Assembly: GCA_951394405.1 (NCBI GenBank)
Contig: OX596345.1
Location: 1,054,001-1,118,000, forward strand
Length of the DNA stretch: 64,000 bases
Direction: 5' to 3'
From: Coprinellus micaceus
Taxonomy: Eukaryota; Basidiomycota; Agaricomycetes; Agaricales; Psathyrellaceae
The notes beneath the pieces were generated by a model, which was not told where the DNA came from, made no database searches, and was given only the letters and a program-made list of their open reading frames with translations. Shown here in pieces: positions 21,853 through 34,059 of the stretch; positions within the stretch are counted from its first letter, which is position 1; every line of letters begins with the position of its first letter. The translations under genes were made by a program, and so were the position numbers.

Positions 21853-23506
21853 TCATCCAACAGTAATCTCGTCCACCTTCCCCTTTCCCAAACAAAAACT
21901 GGGGATAACCCACCCTCCGCACCCACACTGTACCCCCAACCATGTGTAGTTCCCAATCTTCGCCTTGCACCTTTTGTTCGGGCACAGGATCTTACCAGAG
22001 AGGGAGCCTTTGTACTCTGAGAGGGTCATCCATTTGAGCTGTGCATCGTGTCGTGTCCAAAGTCAGTTATAGTAGCGGGGCCTGTGAAGAGCAAAGAGGG
22101 AGAACTCACAGGTTCGACAAAGTACCCTGAGCACTTCGAATTCGCCATTATCGAACTTGATGCGGACTCATCCCCCTCCTCGCCGAAAGCGTTACTATTG
22201 GGAAGAGGGGACGCCAGGGTCGCCACATGCTCGAGCATATGTTCCCGCCCCGCCAGCTCAACCCTGCACATCCGACACCTAACTATTCTTCTTTTGGTCG
22301 AAGTGGTCATCCTAGCGGCTTCAGCGGCCTTGAGCTGGTCTGCGTGCACGGCTGCTGCATGCGCCGTCATGAATCTTCGCGTTGGGCCTGTCGGAGACGC
22401 TGGTGGTACCGGGACGGCGGCGGCCGTTGGGGGTGAAGAGGGTAGCATCGATATAGAGAAAGGGGTGGAACCCGGAGAGAGAGTTGATTCGGAAGGTCGT
22501 ATGCAGGTTTCTTCTCCTTGGGGTTCGGCCACCGTAAAGCTGGACGGTCCCGGTTCGACATGATTCTGATAGCTTGGTGCCCCTTTCCCAAGCCCAAACC
22601 TCATAGGCCCCCTGGCTTGCAACTCGTCGAACACGCTGACATATGGCTCTGGATTGCCTGGGTAATGCCCATGCACCCTCATATGGTCCGCCTGCCGCTT
22701 CAGGTACCATCTCCTAACCGCCTGGTTATCCTGGGTGACAATATACCCCGCCTCGTAGAAGAGGTCGAGCTGCTTGACGAAACCGAAGTTCGGGTCGATG
22801 AATGGGCGCTTCGAGCGTATGAGGGCGAGGGCGTCAATCCGGGAGAGGTGCTGGGTGGACATCAGGTACGCGGCGACAATCGTTGCGCTCCTGCCTGTGG
22901 ACAGGCAAAAGAATGAGGTTAGTCAGTTCAGAACTTAATCGCCGCTATTTTCAGAAGCTTGAAATGCACTAAGTGAAAGAAGGCAGAGGAATTCCGACTC
23001 ACTAACGCCAGCTTGACAGTGCACAAGAACCCCGCGATCGTTTGCGAGCTCCTTCTCGATGAATTTGATACAGGGGCCCATGTGGGTGAGGATATCCTCG
23101 TCTTCCGAGTCATCTAAGGAGACTTGGCGTCGGATGAAGGTCTACATCCGCAGATACCCACACGGAATTCCGAAGGATAGAGAAGCAGAACCACGCCAGC
23201 AGACGTAGCCAGTACGCCCCGAAAGCCACAGTAGAGGTCATAGAACGGGTTTCAGCCCCGAGAGAGATTCAGACCATGAACAGTCCAAATTGGTTTGTTG
23301 ACGAGATATCCCCTGCCTGAGTCTCAGCCCTCTCGGCGTCGGTCGTATGCAGTCTGACGCACCTCGTGAACTGTCACCTTCCCCCTCATCACAGACAACA
23401 CGCTCTGTACTCCCCTCGCACGCAGAGTCTCGACGTCCAAAGCGCTGATGAGGTCTCCAAGCCACAAATTGGGCACAATCTCGGTCATTGTCATGTCAGA
23501 CTCCAT
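21853..23506 (-). CDS. YVH1: YVH1-type dual-specificity phosphatase with C-terminal zinc-binding domain
   Basis: The start is ATG 23506 (MESDMTMTEIVPNLWLGDL); the frame further upstream opens only with TTG. Exon 1 gives the phosphatase N-terminus, and later exons give the general acid loop region (SLDDSEDEDIL). The P-loop LVHCQAGVSRSATIVAAYL is the HC-x5-R active site and is interrupted by an intron just before the Arg. The middle is a Pro/Ser-rich linker. The C-terminal domain has CRMCRVEL, CSGYFVEP and then CPNKRCKAKIGNYTWLGVQC in the last exon, the conserved Yvh1 zinc-binding region. The stop is at 21853. Yvh1 works in late cytoplasmic 60S maturation, releasing Mrt4 from pre-60S particles, largely through the zinc domain. 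Introns number at least four. Confidence 0.88.
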
Positions 23507-23903
23507 CGTCGCTGTATTCAACCTTTCTCAAGTCCTTTCAGGTGTGGATGTAACCGTTGAGTCGTTTGTAATTCGGATGGAACAGAGCCTAGGGCTTTGC
23601 CTGGAGCGATGTGAACTGGTGGGATGATGGTCGTGACAGAAAGGCCTGAAGAATAAAATCAATCCGGAGTCTTGCGGCGCGGTACCGACGCGAAATCCGT
23701 GATGGGAGTGATAAGCGCCCACATCCCAGCCACCGGTGCCCAGTCACCTACATGGGGCCATCATACCCATGAAGTGGGAAAGCGAGGCGCAGGTTACATA
23801 AAAGAAAGAAGTCTGAGTAGATATACATCTCGTAAAAACCATCATATGCAAGCAGGTCATAATAGTCGTGCGTGTGAACCTCTCCTGACTCCCGTGGTCC
23901 ACT
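23507..23903. other. Spacer between permease 3' end and YVH1 start
   Basis: The two genes are on the same strand with 397 bases between. This must contain the permease terminator and the YVH1 promoter. No distinct motif is visible. Confidence 0.5.
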
Positions 23904-26440
23904 CTACAGCAGGATAACCCTGGTCCCCAGATCCGCGACCGACCACGGAAAGCCAGGACCAGGACAACTCATGAATATCAACGATGTCGAGATGTCGAGG
24001 TGGTGCGCTAGGGCGTGGACGCTTTGAGGATCGAACATGCCTTCGATGAGAAGCTACAGAATCAGATTGAACGTGTGAGCTGCGAGAGATGGTTGGAGGT
24101 GGATGATAGGGGACGTACAAGGTCAATCGTTATTTCTGGAAAGGCTTCGTCTAAGACTATCGGAGTTAAAAATCACGAGATGAGTTGACCCTCCCTTAAA
24201 CTCAGTGAATGGCGTGACGACAGACTTACTTTTGGCGTTGGATTCCAATTCAGACGGCACACCGCCTTTCTCTTCCTCGTAAAAGTGCACTATCTTCAGA
24301 TGTGAGGTTTCCTCGTTTCGCTGCGCATACAAAATCATACGGAAGAGGAGGTTGATCTGTTGGGAAACGGATTTCAGCCCCAACCCGTTCGCAAACACAC
24401 CAGGTTATTCAACCGGACGCGAATGAACAACTTACCTCGTCTCCCTTAACACAAATGCACACAACTTGCCTCTTCATCTTCGTCATGAGCTTCACGAGAT
24501 TTCCCCCCGCTTTCCTTGAGGCCCGCCTCGCAGCGGAGTCCGGGCTCCCTGCCCGTCCCGTATCCTCGCCCTCAGCATCTACTTTCCGCCCACTATGACA
24601 CTGGTCGTACACCCAATAAATATGCCTCAAGACCCCAACCTTGTTCTGTGTGACCACCAGCACACCGAGGACCCCTAGGACGTATATCGCAAAGTACCCC
24701 GCCGTCTTCGGGTTAATAGCGATATTCCCCGCAAGTATAACCGGAGATATGACAAAGAGAGAAAAGAGAATCGTCGACAACCGCGCACTCGTTTCCCTCT
24801 TCAGCCGCCCTCTGTTAAACCTCAACAGCAACAGGCTCAGTGGAAAGAGGGCCATAACACTGAGCCATACCAAGCTGAACATCTCAGAGACGACGCCTAG
24901 GTTCGCCCCTGTCGTCGCGTAGATGAGGGCACAGAATGCTGCGAAGGTGAAGACGGAGACGTATGGGGCGTTGGTGTGGGGGGTGAGTCTGAGGAAGAGG
25001 GAGGGAAGGACGCGGTGGCGAGAGAGTTGTTCGAGGAGTTCGCAAGCGGAAAGGATGCCGGTGAGGACGCCGCCGCAGAGGACGATGAAGGCATCGCATA
25101 CGATCCAGATGCGCAGCCATTTGCCTGCAACCTGCAAGGAATGGTTAAACTTGAGCTTTCGTGGAATGATGCAACATACCATCTGCCCTAAGACGCTGAG
25201 AACGTTCGCTCCGCCCCGGATGACGTCGAGCGGGACAGTAGCAATGACGAGGGTCATCAGAAGAGTATTGAAAATGATGGCTGGGAAGTGCAGGTTCCTA
25301 AAGACTGCCGGGAACCGCCCGTCCTTGATGCGTGAGATGTACGACGGTGTACATTCGAACCCGGTGAGGCCCAACATGCCCAAGCATACACCAAAGTACA
25401 CCTGCTTGAGGATACTTGCGGGGGACGACGAGTGTTCGGACGTCCCTTGATGCCAATTGGCCTTGAGCTGGTCGTTTCCGGTTCGGGCCCAGTGGACGAC
25501 GCTAGCAATGATAAGAGACGTCATAGTGAGGACGTGTACGCTGAGCACCGTGAGTGCAATCCTTGCACTCTCCCGCACCCCGCAAAGGCTGACAAGGGTG
25601 AAGAGGACCAGCACCATGGCAGCGAGAACCCATGGGGGAAACGGCAGTGAGACCTCACCGGCGAGATATTCAGCCGCGGTCGCCGATGAGACGATGGAAG
25701 TCGCCGCAAAGTCGAGCATGAGCATTGACGACCCGACCACCGCCAGGGTCTTGGTCGACACGTTCAATAGGTAGGTGTACGGTGCGCCGCTGATAGGCAA
25801 GGCCGATGCGAGCTCGACCATGATGGGCCTCCACAGGAAGAGAATAAGAGTCGCAATGAACAAGCATATGGGCGAATACACCCCCGCAACGACGATGACC
25901 GCGGGGAACGCATAGAAAACGCTGCCCAGAACAGCGTTCCCTGCCAACGCTGCTGCCGTGAACTGTCCGAGTATCTTTTCGCTGCGACGTTTCGCGAGGG
26001 CGGCCTCGGCAGCGGTGCGGTCGGCCGGAGTGAGCTTGGGGTGATAGATGGACCCCCACCCGGCGAATTCGAAAGCATTGGGGAGGTTTATGAAGCGAGA
26101 AGGGATGCCGGTGTACTCTTTGAGGCCCGAGTTGTCTGCGGGACGGTACCGCTGGCGACGGAGGATGATGCCGTGTTGCGAGTCACGAAAGGTGGGTGGT
26201 GGCACAAGGTCATCGTGTCCTATCGCGAGCTAAGCAACAACGCTAAAAGAGACCAGTGATGGAGTACTCACCCCTCCTCGTCTCCCTCCCCGTTGACGTC
26301 CCCGCACCTGGCGGCTCGATGGCAATCCAGTCGTCGCGGGTGTTCAGCGTGTTGTCATCATCTGTGCTCTGAGATTTAGTATACGGCTGGTCGGAGGTGA
26401 GGGTCAACGTCGAAGGGCTCATCGAGGGCCGTCCAGACAT
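23904..26440 (-). CDS. APC-superfamily amino acid/polyamine permease
   Basis: The start is ATG 26440 (MSGRPSMSPSTLTLTS). Intron 1 joins RETRRG to GHDDLVPPPTF with phase preserved. The long exons (about 26205-24430, with an intron near 25185-25125) give about 12 hydrophobic helices, such as LGSVFYAFPAVIVVAG, ICLFIATLILFLWRP and LVSLCGVRESARIAL. Short 3' exons encode a soluble C-terminus ending FMSCPGPGFPWSVADLG, with the stop at 23904. APC members carry amino acids or polyamines, often by proton symport at the plasma or organelle membrane. The long cytosolic tail with FRMILYAQRN and VHFYEEE resembles fungal plasma-membrane APC proteins of unassigned substrate. It lies directly upstream of YVH1, same strand. 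Confidence 0.78.
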
Positions 26441-28063
26441 TGCAACCAAGGATGAATGAAAGGAGGAGGACGGCCCACTTTCAAACGAGATCTAGAGGTC
26501 ATCAAAGCGAACTTGATGCTTACATCTTGGTGGACCCTTTCTTTCGGTGCTGAAACGACCTTTGAACACCATTGAAAGGAACAATGGTATACGGTCACAA
26601 AAGGCGCTCGGGCCAAAAAGCGTGAGCGTCTAATTCCTGTTCAATGAATTTGTAAAAGCGCCGCTCATGTGACGGGTCTGTCGCCTTTGGATTCATGTTT
26701 CCTCTTGACGGTTGGCCATCATCATCACCATCTGCATATTCGTTGGTTCATTTATTGAAAGCCTGTTGGAGGTGGACAGAAGCCCCGTGAAGTTTGGGAT
26801 GACCTTGCGCACGGACTTCCCCCCAAGGAGGTGGTCTTTCGACGGCGATCTCAGTGATGGGTTGGACAACATACTCCCCTGATTCGTACAGCGGCTGGAC
26901 TCTGGAAATTTGTGCGTGCTATCTTCTCGATGTCGACTGTAGCTGGTCTAATTCGAGTTATTCAGGAGGGTATCGTAGCCCGCGATATTCCCGTGCGCGT
27001 GTGCTCACTCTTCGCTCATGAACCGTATGCTTCATGACTTCAGTAGGCCCGAGGTTCACCATTGCAAGCACGTTGTCAGGTCCTCCAGGTCATCAAAACC
27101 AACTATCCAGCACTTGGTCCTGGTTGCGCCATATCTGCACCATCGTCGCCTCTTTGACGCCGTTCCTCCAATCCGCCGAAGAAGCATAAATTCTATCTCC
27201 GAGAACTCACGATACCTCACGGCGGGACCGAGCGCGTGAGGTCCCCTGCTTCGATTGAGCGCGGTTACATAGAGACTGCACGTGGGGGGTCCTTTCCTCC
27301 CTGGCCGTCATACTTCATACCATCCTCTCCAACACTTCTCAACCCACATGGCCTATTCGCGCTATCTCTTATTTTTACAGCCGAATCTGTGCGATGCCGT
27401 AGCTGACTGTGGTCAGAAGCTCATAGCAGCATGGAATGGCGCTTGTCATATGCCCTGTTCCTCTGTTCCCCCTTCATTCGCTCCGCCTTTTACCTCCCCA
27501 TTCCGTCATCTTCCTGGAGACCACGGGCGCCTCACTTGTAAAGGCAATCGATCATTCAGGCAATGGCGTAGCGATAGCGGGCTTTGTCGCGTCAGGAGTG
27601 TGTCGCGCTGAACCCTTGCTATCTAACAGCATCTAGCGCTATCTAGCCCGCTTTCTCCACAATGACACTCTATTTCGAGTTCGTTTCTGATAGTTGAAGA
27701 CTGGATCGCTGTCCAGGTCGTCTGCGGCGCTCGATAAGCCCTCTCGTAAGGCATTGCAACAAACAAGAGACTGCAGAAGCTCCACATCGGTGCGCTTCCA
27801 TCTCTTCGGGCGAAATGGCATTCACGCTGAATTGGCTTCGGATATTCGACCAAATCCACCAGCGCCCACGCGTCGCTTGCCAAGGGATCACAAGGAGCGT
27901 TAGGACCCGTCGGGTTTGTCCCTGCTTCTAATGGCTTCTGTTTTTGTCACACTACCTGGAGACCGCGAGCTGCAGTAACCTACCATCTGCCTTCATACCC
28001 AGTGCGTACCGAAGAAGCAACGTTCTTATCGCTCCCAGATGATACACGCTCTTCCCATGTACC
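26441..28063. other. Intergenic region between divergent permease and metalloprotease genes
   Basis: About 1.6 kb with only short, overlapping frames and no recognisable product. It serves as upstream region for both flanking genes. No repeat or RNA gene was seen. Confidence 0.45.
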
Positions 28064-28070
28064 TATAAAA
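28064..28070 (+). promoter_or_regulatory. TATA box of the M35 metalloendopeptidase gene
   Basis: TATAAAA followed by a G run lies 66 bases before the ATG at 28136. A strong TATA box fits a highly expressed secreted enzyme. Confidence 0.65.
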
Positions 28071-28135
28071 GGGGGGACGATACTTCATGGTTTCTTCGTG
28101 GTGAATCCCCCTCATCTACTACCCTCGGCTTCAGC

Positions 28136-29409
28136 ATGCTCGCCACGACCGCTCTCGCTCTCCTCGCCTCTGCGCTCTCTGTCGCCGGTGCCCCCAGCAT
28201 CTCCTTGAAGGTCGAAGGTCAGTGCAACACCTCGGTGTCTGCTTCGGGACGCATACCGAAACTCGTTTGCCACTTTAGGTGCTGCCTCGGTTGAGAACAT
28301 CGACAACTTCAAGGTCAACACCGTCATCACCAACGTTGGTGATGAGACTCTCAGGATCTTGAACGACCCGAACAGCCCTCTGTCGAAGCTCCCCGCCGAC
28401 ACATTCTCGATCACCAACTCGGAGGGTCGCGTTGCCGCTTTCAACGGCATCAAGGTCAAGTATGTCCCCAAGGTCGCTGCCGAGGCTGGTGCTTTCACCA
28501 CCTTGGCTCCCGGTGCTTCCATCACCGTCCCCCACGACTGTGCGTGCTCCAGCATCTCGTCGTACTTAACCGTGTCACTAATCACCTCCTCCAACAGTGA
28601 GCTCGGCCTACAACTTGACCGCCACCGGTGTCGACACCTATGAGGTCGAGCCTTCCAACCTCTTCCGCATTGTTGGGACCGACGGTGAGGTCTCCAGCCT
28701 CCGCGCCAGCGTCAACAGGATCCACCGTGCCTCAATCAAGGGCCGCCTCGCCAAGGTTAGGCCCACTGCCACCCTCGAGAGGCGTGCCACCTACATCAGC
28801 TGCTCCGCCGCCCGCCAAACTGCCCTCGTCTCCGCTGCTTCTGCCGCCCAGACCTACGCCCTCAACGCCAAGAACTACCTCTCTGGTATCTCCGCTGGCA
28901 CTACCCGCTACACCACCTGGTTCGGCACCTACACCTCTTCCCGCAAGAGCACCGTCCAGTCCCATTTCAATGCTATCTCCGGAAACACCTTCTCGTCCTT
29001 CACCTACGACTGCTCTTGCACGGACAGCGGCACCTACGCTTACGTCTACGCCGACAGGTGCGTCTCTTCTACCCATGGGGGTGTATGGCAAAATCTAACC
29101 GAATGTTTCTAGCCCCAGCAAGGTCTACCTTTGCGGTGCTTTCTGGAATGCTCCCACCACCGGCACTGACTCCAAGGTACGTGTTTTAGGCTCGACTCCA
29201 CCCATATCGGCGTAGATCTCATTTCATTCTCTCTTTAGGGTGGCACTCTCGTTCACGAGGCTTCTCACTTCACCGTTAACGGTGGCACTGACGACCACGT
29301 CTACGGCCAGACTGGTGCCAAGAACTTGGCTATCAGCAACCCCGCCAACGCTGTCGATAACGCCGACAACCACGAATACTTCGCTGAGAACACCCCCTCC
29401 CTCGCTTAA
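28136..29409 (+). CDS. Secreted peptidyl-Lys metalloendopeptidase (M35 deuterolysin/aspzincin family)
   Basis: Five exons (28136-28217, 28279-28539, 28597-29057, 29113-29176, 29239-29409) with clean GT-AG borders. The product has a signal peptide (MLATTALALLASALSVAGA), a propeptide of about 165 residues ending at a dibasic site (LERR), then a mature domain starting ATYISCSAARQTAL. The zinc site is HEASH, followed by GGTDDHVYGQ, the aspzincin motif in which the Asp is the third ligand. The order and mature length match the Grifola and Pleurotus Lys-N enzymes, which cut on the N-terminal side of lysine. The four mature cysteines fit two disulfides. Role in extracellular protein digestion is known for the family; that it acts so here is inferred. 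Confidence 0.93.
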
Positions 29410-30934
29410 GTGGTTCGCCTCATGACCCTAGATGTTATTTAAACCCGGGACTTCGCCCATGTTTATCGTTATCTACTTAAATGTGTTGTTGTATGTATAC
29501 TAGTGGAAAACGGAACATGCCTTTTTATCAACGTCATCTTGTAAAGTGGTGGTGAAGAAAGGAAGTCGCATTCGACTCGCTTCGATGGCCGACAAACAGG
29601 ACCCCCGAATATAGGGGGAGAGGTCTGATCCCAACAAAAAAATCCCTGTCTGGTCCAAAACTTCGGCCCAACGGGCAAATTGTCTGGTCTAAATCTAACC
29701 TGGATGTCAAAGCACCGCCAATACCACCGGTCCAGGCCAAATAATCGAACTTCCACCGAATTTCCCTCTATTTTTGGCCCCCATCCGCCGCAATTCCATC
29801 CCATTTGTCTGGTCCAGCACCTGACCTGGACCTAAAACCGCGAAAAGTCTGTCTGGTCTGGATCTGAGCTTCGCGGCCTTCGGCCGCGATCTGTCTGGTC
29901 TAGGGATCAGGCCATCCCCCCAGTATTCGGGGGTCCTCGACAAACCCCCAGGAGGTGGGTTCCCGTGACCGCGTCGTACGGTCGATGTGCCTCTAGAGCT
30001 GAGCGCTGAGCCTTGCCAATGTCCTAATGTGAACAAAAAGTACCCACGAAGGAGGATCGTCGAAGGCTTGTGTGCGTGCTTTACCTACAGCTTGAGACTG
30101 GTCAAGGGCGCCTCGGAACGCTGGGGAGCGCCATAGTAGCTTCGAGTGGTTTTCTCAGAAGTAGTGCTGCGTCACTAGCCACCGATAACGGAAGATGGGT
30201 CCCAAAATACTGAGGTTGATCCCAGAAGCACGCTCTCTGCGTGACCTCCCGGCTTCCATCGTGCGCCTAGAGGCAACGGCCGAGAGGCATCCTCATGCCT
30301 AAGTGATCTCCACCTACGGCCCCCGATAGGTACTGCCTTCTCCTCTTCTGAGGTATACTCTGGTGGCCTACCCTCAGACCCGAGCATTCCACTTCCATCT
30401 GAGCCTGCTGCAGCTCTATATCCATATCCACCCTAGTTCTTCAGGCGGCTGGATGAGGCCGGTATGCGGTACCCTATTGGATGGGGTGAATGAGACTGCA
30501 AGTATGAGAACGGGTCTAAGGTCGGATTTAGTCAAGTTCTCACTATTTTGCTCATTACCGACGAGCGTTGCACTGGCAGTACCTTGGTAACCAGATGATG
30601 TCCCTCCCTCCCTGCCTTAGTTCAGATCTTTCGTCTCGCAGAGGGCTGATGAGTACGTGAACTCAAAACATCTCAGAAAACCACATTTGAATCAGCTCCA
30701 ACCATCGTGTCTGATGTTCGTGTTGTGTTCCATGCCGAGGTCCGAGGTCCCCGAATTCGATGGGCGCCAAATTGTGACGGGCGCCTAATATAGGTTTAAT
30801 GATCTAGTTGATCATGATATCTGTCTAACACACAGAAGGTCTCCACCTCAACTCCGGATTGAACCTTGCCTTTTTTTTTGTCCTCGACAGTCATACCCTC
30901 GGACCTCATTTTCTTCAAAGTTCTTCGAATGGTA
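29410..30934. other. Repeat-bearing intergenic region with a short foldback segment
   Basis: No gene is recognised. Between about 29587 and 29950 an imperfect inverted repeat encloses several copies of CTGTCTGGTC (near 29648, 29851 and 29892, with partial copies between). Another short GC-rich palindrome, CTTCGCGGCCTTCGGCCGCGA, is near 29870. The rest up to the transposon at 30942 shows nothing I can name. Confidence 0.45.
29587..29950. mobile_element. Candidate foldback/MITE-like element
   Basis: The left arm near 29599 (GGACCCCCGAATATAGGGGG then TCTGATCCC) is repeated inverted near 29940 (GGACCCCCGAATACTGGGGG then CCTGATCCC when read on the minus strand), with the words GACAAAC/TTTGTC just outside. 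Arms are about 40 bases with several mismatches. No clear target duplication was found, so the class is unknown. Confidence 0.4.
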
Positions 30935-32254
30935 TACTAGGTACGGTTGGCGGGAACGTCGTGGTTCGATTTCACGCGCGAGCGCCAATGGTCCCGCGCC
31001 GGGTCACATCACGTGCATAGGCTCTTGCCCTGGTCGTCGCCGTTATGGACTACGATTTGGAGAGGCCTTCATATGGAGCATGTAAATAGGTAGATGTGGA
31101 TGTATAGGACACGAAAATATGGTCAGAATTTCTTACTCAAGCCCACTGCACTCGGGGAAGCACGTCGAACAAGGATGCCCCCTGGTGGACCTATTGTGCC
31201 AGGGGTCTACATCACCAAATTGCACGCTCTCGGAACACTCCATTTTCGGCTCGGGAACATGTAGAGGGTATGTACACGTAGAGACGATGTGTCTCTACAC
31301 GTTTCAGTTGTAATGAATTATTAATGAAGTACAAGCTGGGAGGAATTCGGGGTGCGCTTGCCTCACACCATTTGATCGGGGGGTGAGAACCTGGAGGATT
31401 GTTAAACGGTTTCCGAGTCCGTATTCAACCAAATACCAACGTAAGGGGCTCGGAGCGTCGTATTGCGTTATTATATCGTGTTTAAAGACATTCATAAGAG
31501 GAGGAAATGCGAATTGCGGTTGAAATGTGCCTGTTACCTCATCTAGCGCAGTTCCTGTCGATAGATTGGTATCACCCTTACGAGTACGAGTACGGTGTAG
31601 TCTAGATGCATCGGTCTAGAGAATATACACAGAATAAAGGTATACAGGATTTAAACTGGGGCCCTCAGTCCTCCCCAGCCCCATTTTCCTCCTCTGAGTC
31701 GGACTCTTCAACCGCTTCTTGTTCTTGGCAGGTTCCGGGGTGTCCTCGGCGATCCTGGTGAGAGGGACACTCTTGTCAAGGCCCAACCCCTCGCAGATCT
31801 CCCTGCATTTGTGCTGGCTGTTTGTAGCTCTGTGATTCAAGCAAATAAAGCAATTACACCCAGTGCACCTCTGCGCAGAACTATTTGAAATTTCTACTGC
31901 GTGCAGTAGCACACCTATCCTACCCAAGAAATTTATTAAATCTTCCGGAAGTGGCCCTATTGACGCAGGAAAATCCCGACCATGAAGGCGGCGCCGTTTG
32001 CGCGCGTCCCAAATCAGGCAAGTACTGCTGATGGCCGGGCCAACTCGCGACCCCCCAGGGAGCATCCTGGCAGCGGCCTTGCCAGAATGACGATTACAGT
32101 GCTATATTTCATTGACCCGCCTAAGGGTGACTCTACACCGCCCAGGAAGCTCGACATAAGCCCCGGCGCTTATTGCCTTTCGGCGGCCATCCCATCAAAT
32201 CTTGGTCGCGCGCGTGAATTTGAACCACGACGTTCCCGCCAACCGTATACTAGG
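30935..32254. mobile_element. DNA transposon copy with 39-bp terminal inverted repeats and direct-repeat target site
   Basis: The element runs 30942-32247. Its left end TACGGTTGGCGGGAACGTCG is repeated inverted at the right end; the first 26 bases match perfectly and about 39 match with two differences. It is flanked by TACTAGG at 30935-30941 and again at 32248-32254 (nine bases, TATACTAGG, if the overlapping TA is counted). This is the structure of a cut-and-paste element. The duplication length of 7 to 9 bases would suit P, hAT-like or Mutator-like groups and excludes Tc1/mariner and piggyBac. At 1.3 kb it is probably non-autonomous; one frame inside is listed separately. Confidence 0.75.
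31616..32065 (-). CDS. Open frame inside the transposon with a Cys/His-rich motif, possible transposase remnant
   Basis: This 149-codon frame lies wholly inside the inverted-repeat element. It reads ARKRRRLHGRDFPASIGP, LPEDLINFLGRIGVLLHAVE, then a zinc-binding-like cluster RCTGCNCFICLNHRATNSQH and KCREICEGLG, followed by a Lys/Arg-rich tail. The spacing C-x2-C...C-x2-H...H-x-C is like the zinc-binding ends of several transposases. I cannot assign a superfamily, and it lacks a catalytic DDE core, so at best it is the C-terminal end of a deleted transposase. Confidence 0.35.
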   Translation of the reverse strand: MLPGGSRVGPAISSTCLIWDARKRRRLHGRDFPASIGPLPEDLINFLGRIGVLLHAVEISNSSAQRCTGCNCFICLNHRATNSQHKCREICEGLGLDKSVPLTRIAEDTPEPAKNKKRLKSPTQRRKMGLGRTEGPSLNPVYLYSVYIL

Positions 32255-32331
32255 ACAAGATGTAGAACCGCGAACTCTCTAAGATTAATGACTACATAAG
32301 TACAGTATATTTTTCACTCCTCCGATGCCTA

Positions 32332-34059
32332 CTACGAGAATTGTTTGCTCGAAAGCTTCCGCAGCGCGTACGCACTCACATCCAGGCTCGGCGTCTGGGT
32401 ACGACGATAATCCTGACTATACACCGTTTCCTGCGCGATCCACCGCTCTCCGGTGGTTGCATTGACGCTGTACACGATTATTTGTTGTTTTGCTGACCAT
32501 TGCCGTAGGTGCAGAATCATACGACTTGAGAGGACGGCGCTGAAGTGAACTAGTGGCCTATGGAGGAGATGAGGCGATGGGGCGAGGAGCAACCGAGGGT
32601 GGCGTGTACGTACTGGACGAACAATAGCTGCATGCCTGGGGGAGCGACAAGAAAAATGGCGATATTGAGAACAGAGAGAACTGTTGGAGGTCAAGAACCT
32701 CCGTCAGCATGCGGCCCCTCCAGCCTTTTAGACGGTGGGACTAACTGAATAGCGATAAAAAATAAAATATGCCGTCTTGGTAGAAGACCCTAAACAGCTT
32801 GTTGGGCCCCATCATCGCGCGGCGTCGACGGAAGCCGATACCTATCATGATGCTGGTTGAGACTGCAGTTTGTAGGAGGTGTTAGTCAATGAGGCTCCAG
32901 AACATATCCGGCAGGTCGAAGGAGTATGAACATACTTGTTAGTCCCACCACCAATCCAACCGCGGCGAGGAACAGTGGGATTCCGTTGCCCTTGGATGCC
33001 AAGCACCCCAGACCTTCGTCGGGGAGATCGAAGACTGCGAGTAGTCATAAGCGTTGAGTCCAGATCAGGGACTGCCAGAGTAGAAATAACTGGGACGCAC
33101 ATTCCACAGTTCCGAGAAACTTGAGAACGAAGTAGAACCCCACTCCTGCGTACGCCTGGTCGATTTACTTCCGTTAGTTGACACCGCAACGCGAAGGAGC
33201 CAACTTGGTTTAAGAGCCCGAAGATGAGGGCGCTCACCAGGAACATAACTAGCAAAGACCCTCCTAGCCACTTGTTCTTCCCAGAAAAGGCGTATACTCG
33301 GTAATAGCTGACTCCTGATCGTTCGAGGTGAGCAAGAGACGACAGTTGTACACCCCAGGGCTTGCCTTCTGCGAGGAGGATAATGAGCTGACACGATACT
33401 AAGAAACGAGTTCATACGGTGAGCGTTCAAGCCTCTTGATCGCGAAGTAGGAAAGTGGGCACTCACTGCCATTCCGATCGAAGGGCCCGTTACACGCTCG
33501 CCCTGTATATTTCGGGTCTAAGTTTACTGGCGAAACACAGTCGAAGAATCAGGGCCGCTGTTAGCGGCACGAAGCTTCCTTGAGGCACGCACGCGTCATC
33601 CACAGCACACTATGTACCATGACCCAATACTTGAGGAAAAAGTATAGCACTTTCGGTATTGTGATCTTCCGGTTCCACATGAAGTCGATCTCGCGGGGGA
33701 GAGTTATTAGGTAGTCGAAGTACTGTAAATCAGAGAATGCGTCAGGTCCGGTCTTCCATGGCAAGGGCGAATTCATGGATGGAGGGTCGGAGGAGGTACT
33801 CACCACAACAGCGATCGCGGCGAGCGCCTATCAATTACGAGGAACGTCAGAGCGCCCATGTAAGGTTGAGACAGAGGAGAGCGAGGAGGGGCGAAACGAA
33901 GGACGTACAGCATTCTAGCGGAGGACGGCTAAGTAGAGACACCGACTGGGGGGACATGGACGAATGACGCACTGTGACCACCCGATCTGCATTGACCGCT
34001 CTTACAAGGAGTCTCAGCTGTTCAGGGTTCGACTGGAACATTGCTGCAGGGTCTGACAT
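32332..34059 (-). CDS. DUF6533 integral membrane protein
   Basis: Start ATG 34059 (MSDPAAMFQSNPEQLRLLV). A short exon (ALAAIAVV) leads into the signature YFDYLITLPREIDFMW and KVLYFFLKYWVMV of DUF6533, a domain largely confined to basidiomycetes. Later exons give RVYAFSGKNKWLGGS, LLVMFLVSALIFGLLNQ, FYFVLKFLGTVE, IPLFLAAVGLVVGLT and VLNIAIFLVAPPGMQLLFVQ. The last exon gives the conserved SRMILHLRQW and a polar tail ending in a TAG at 32332. About seven membrane helices are expected. The exon joins are reasonable, but one middle region near 33380-33430 is hard to splice cleanly, so some decay cannot be excluded. Function of the family is unknown. Its 3' end lies 78 bases from the transposon copy. 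Confidence 0.7.
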
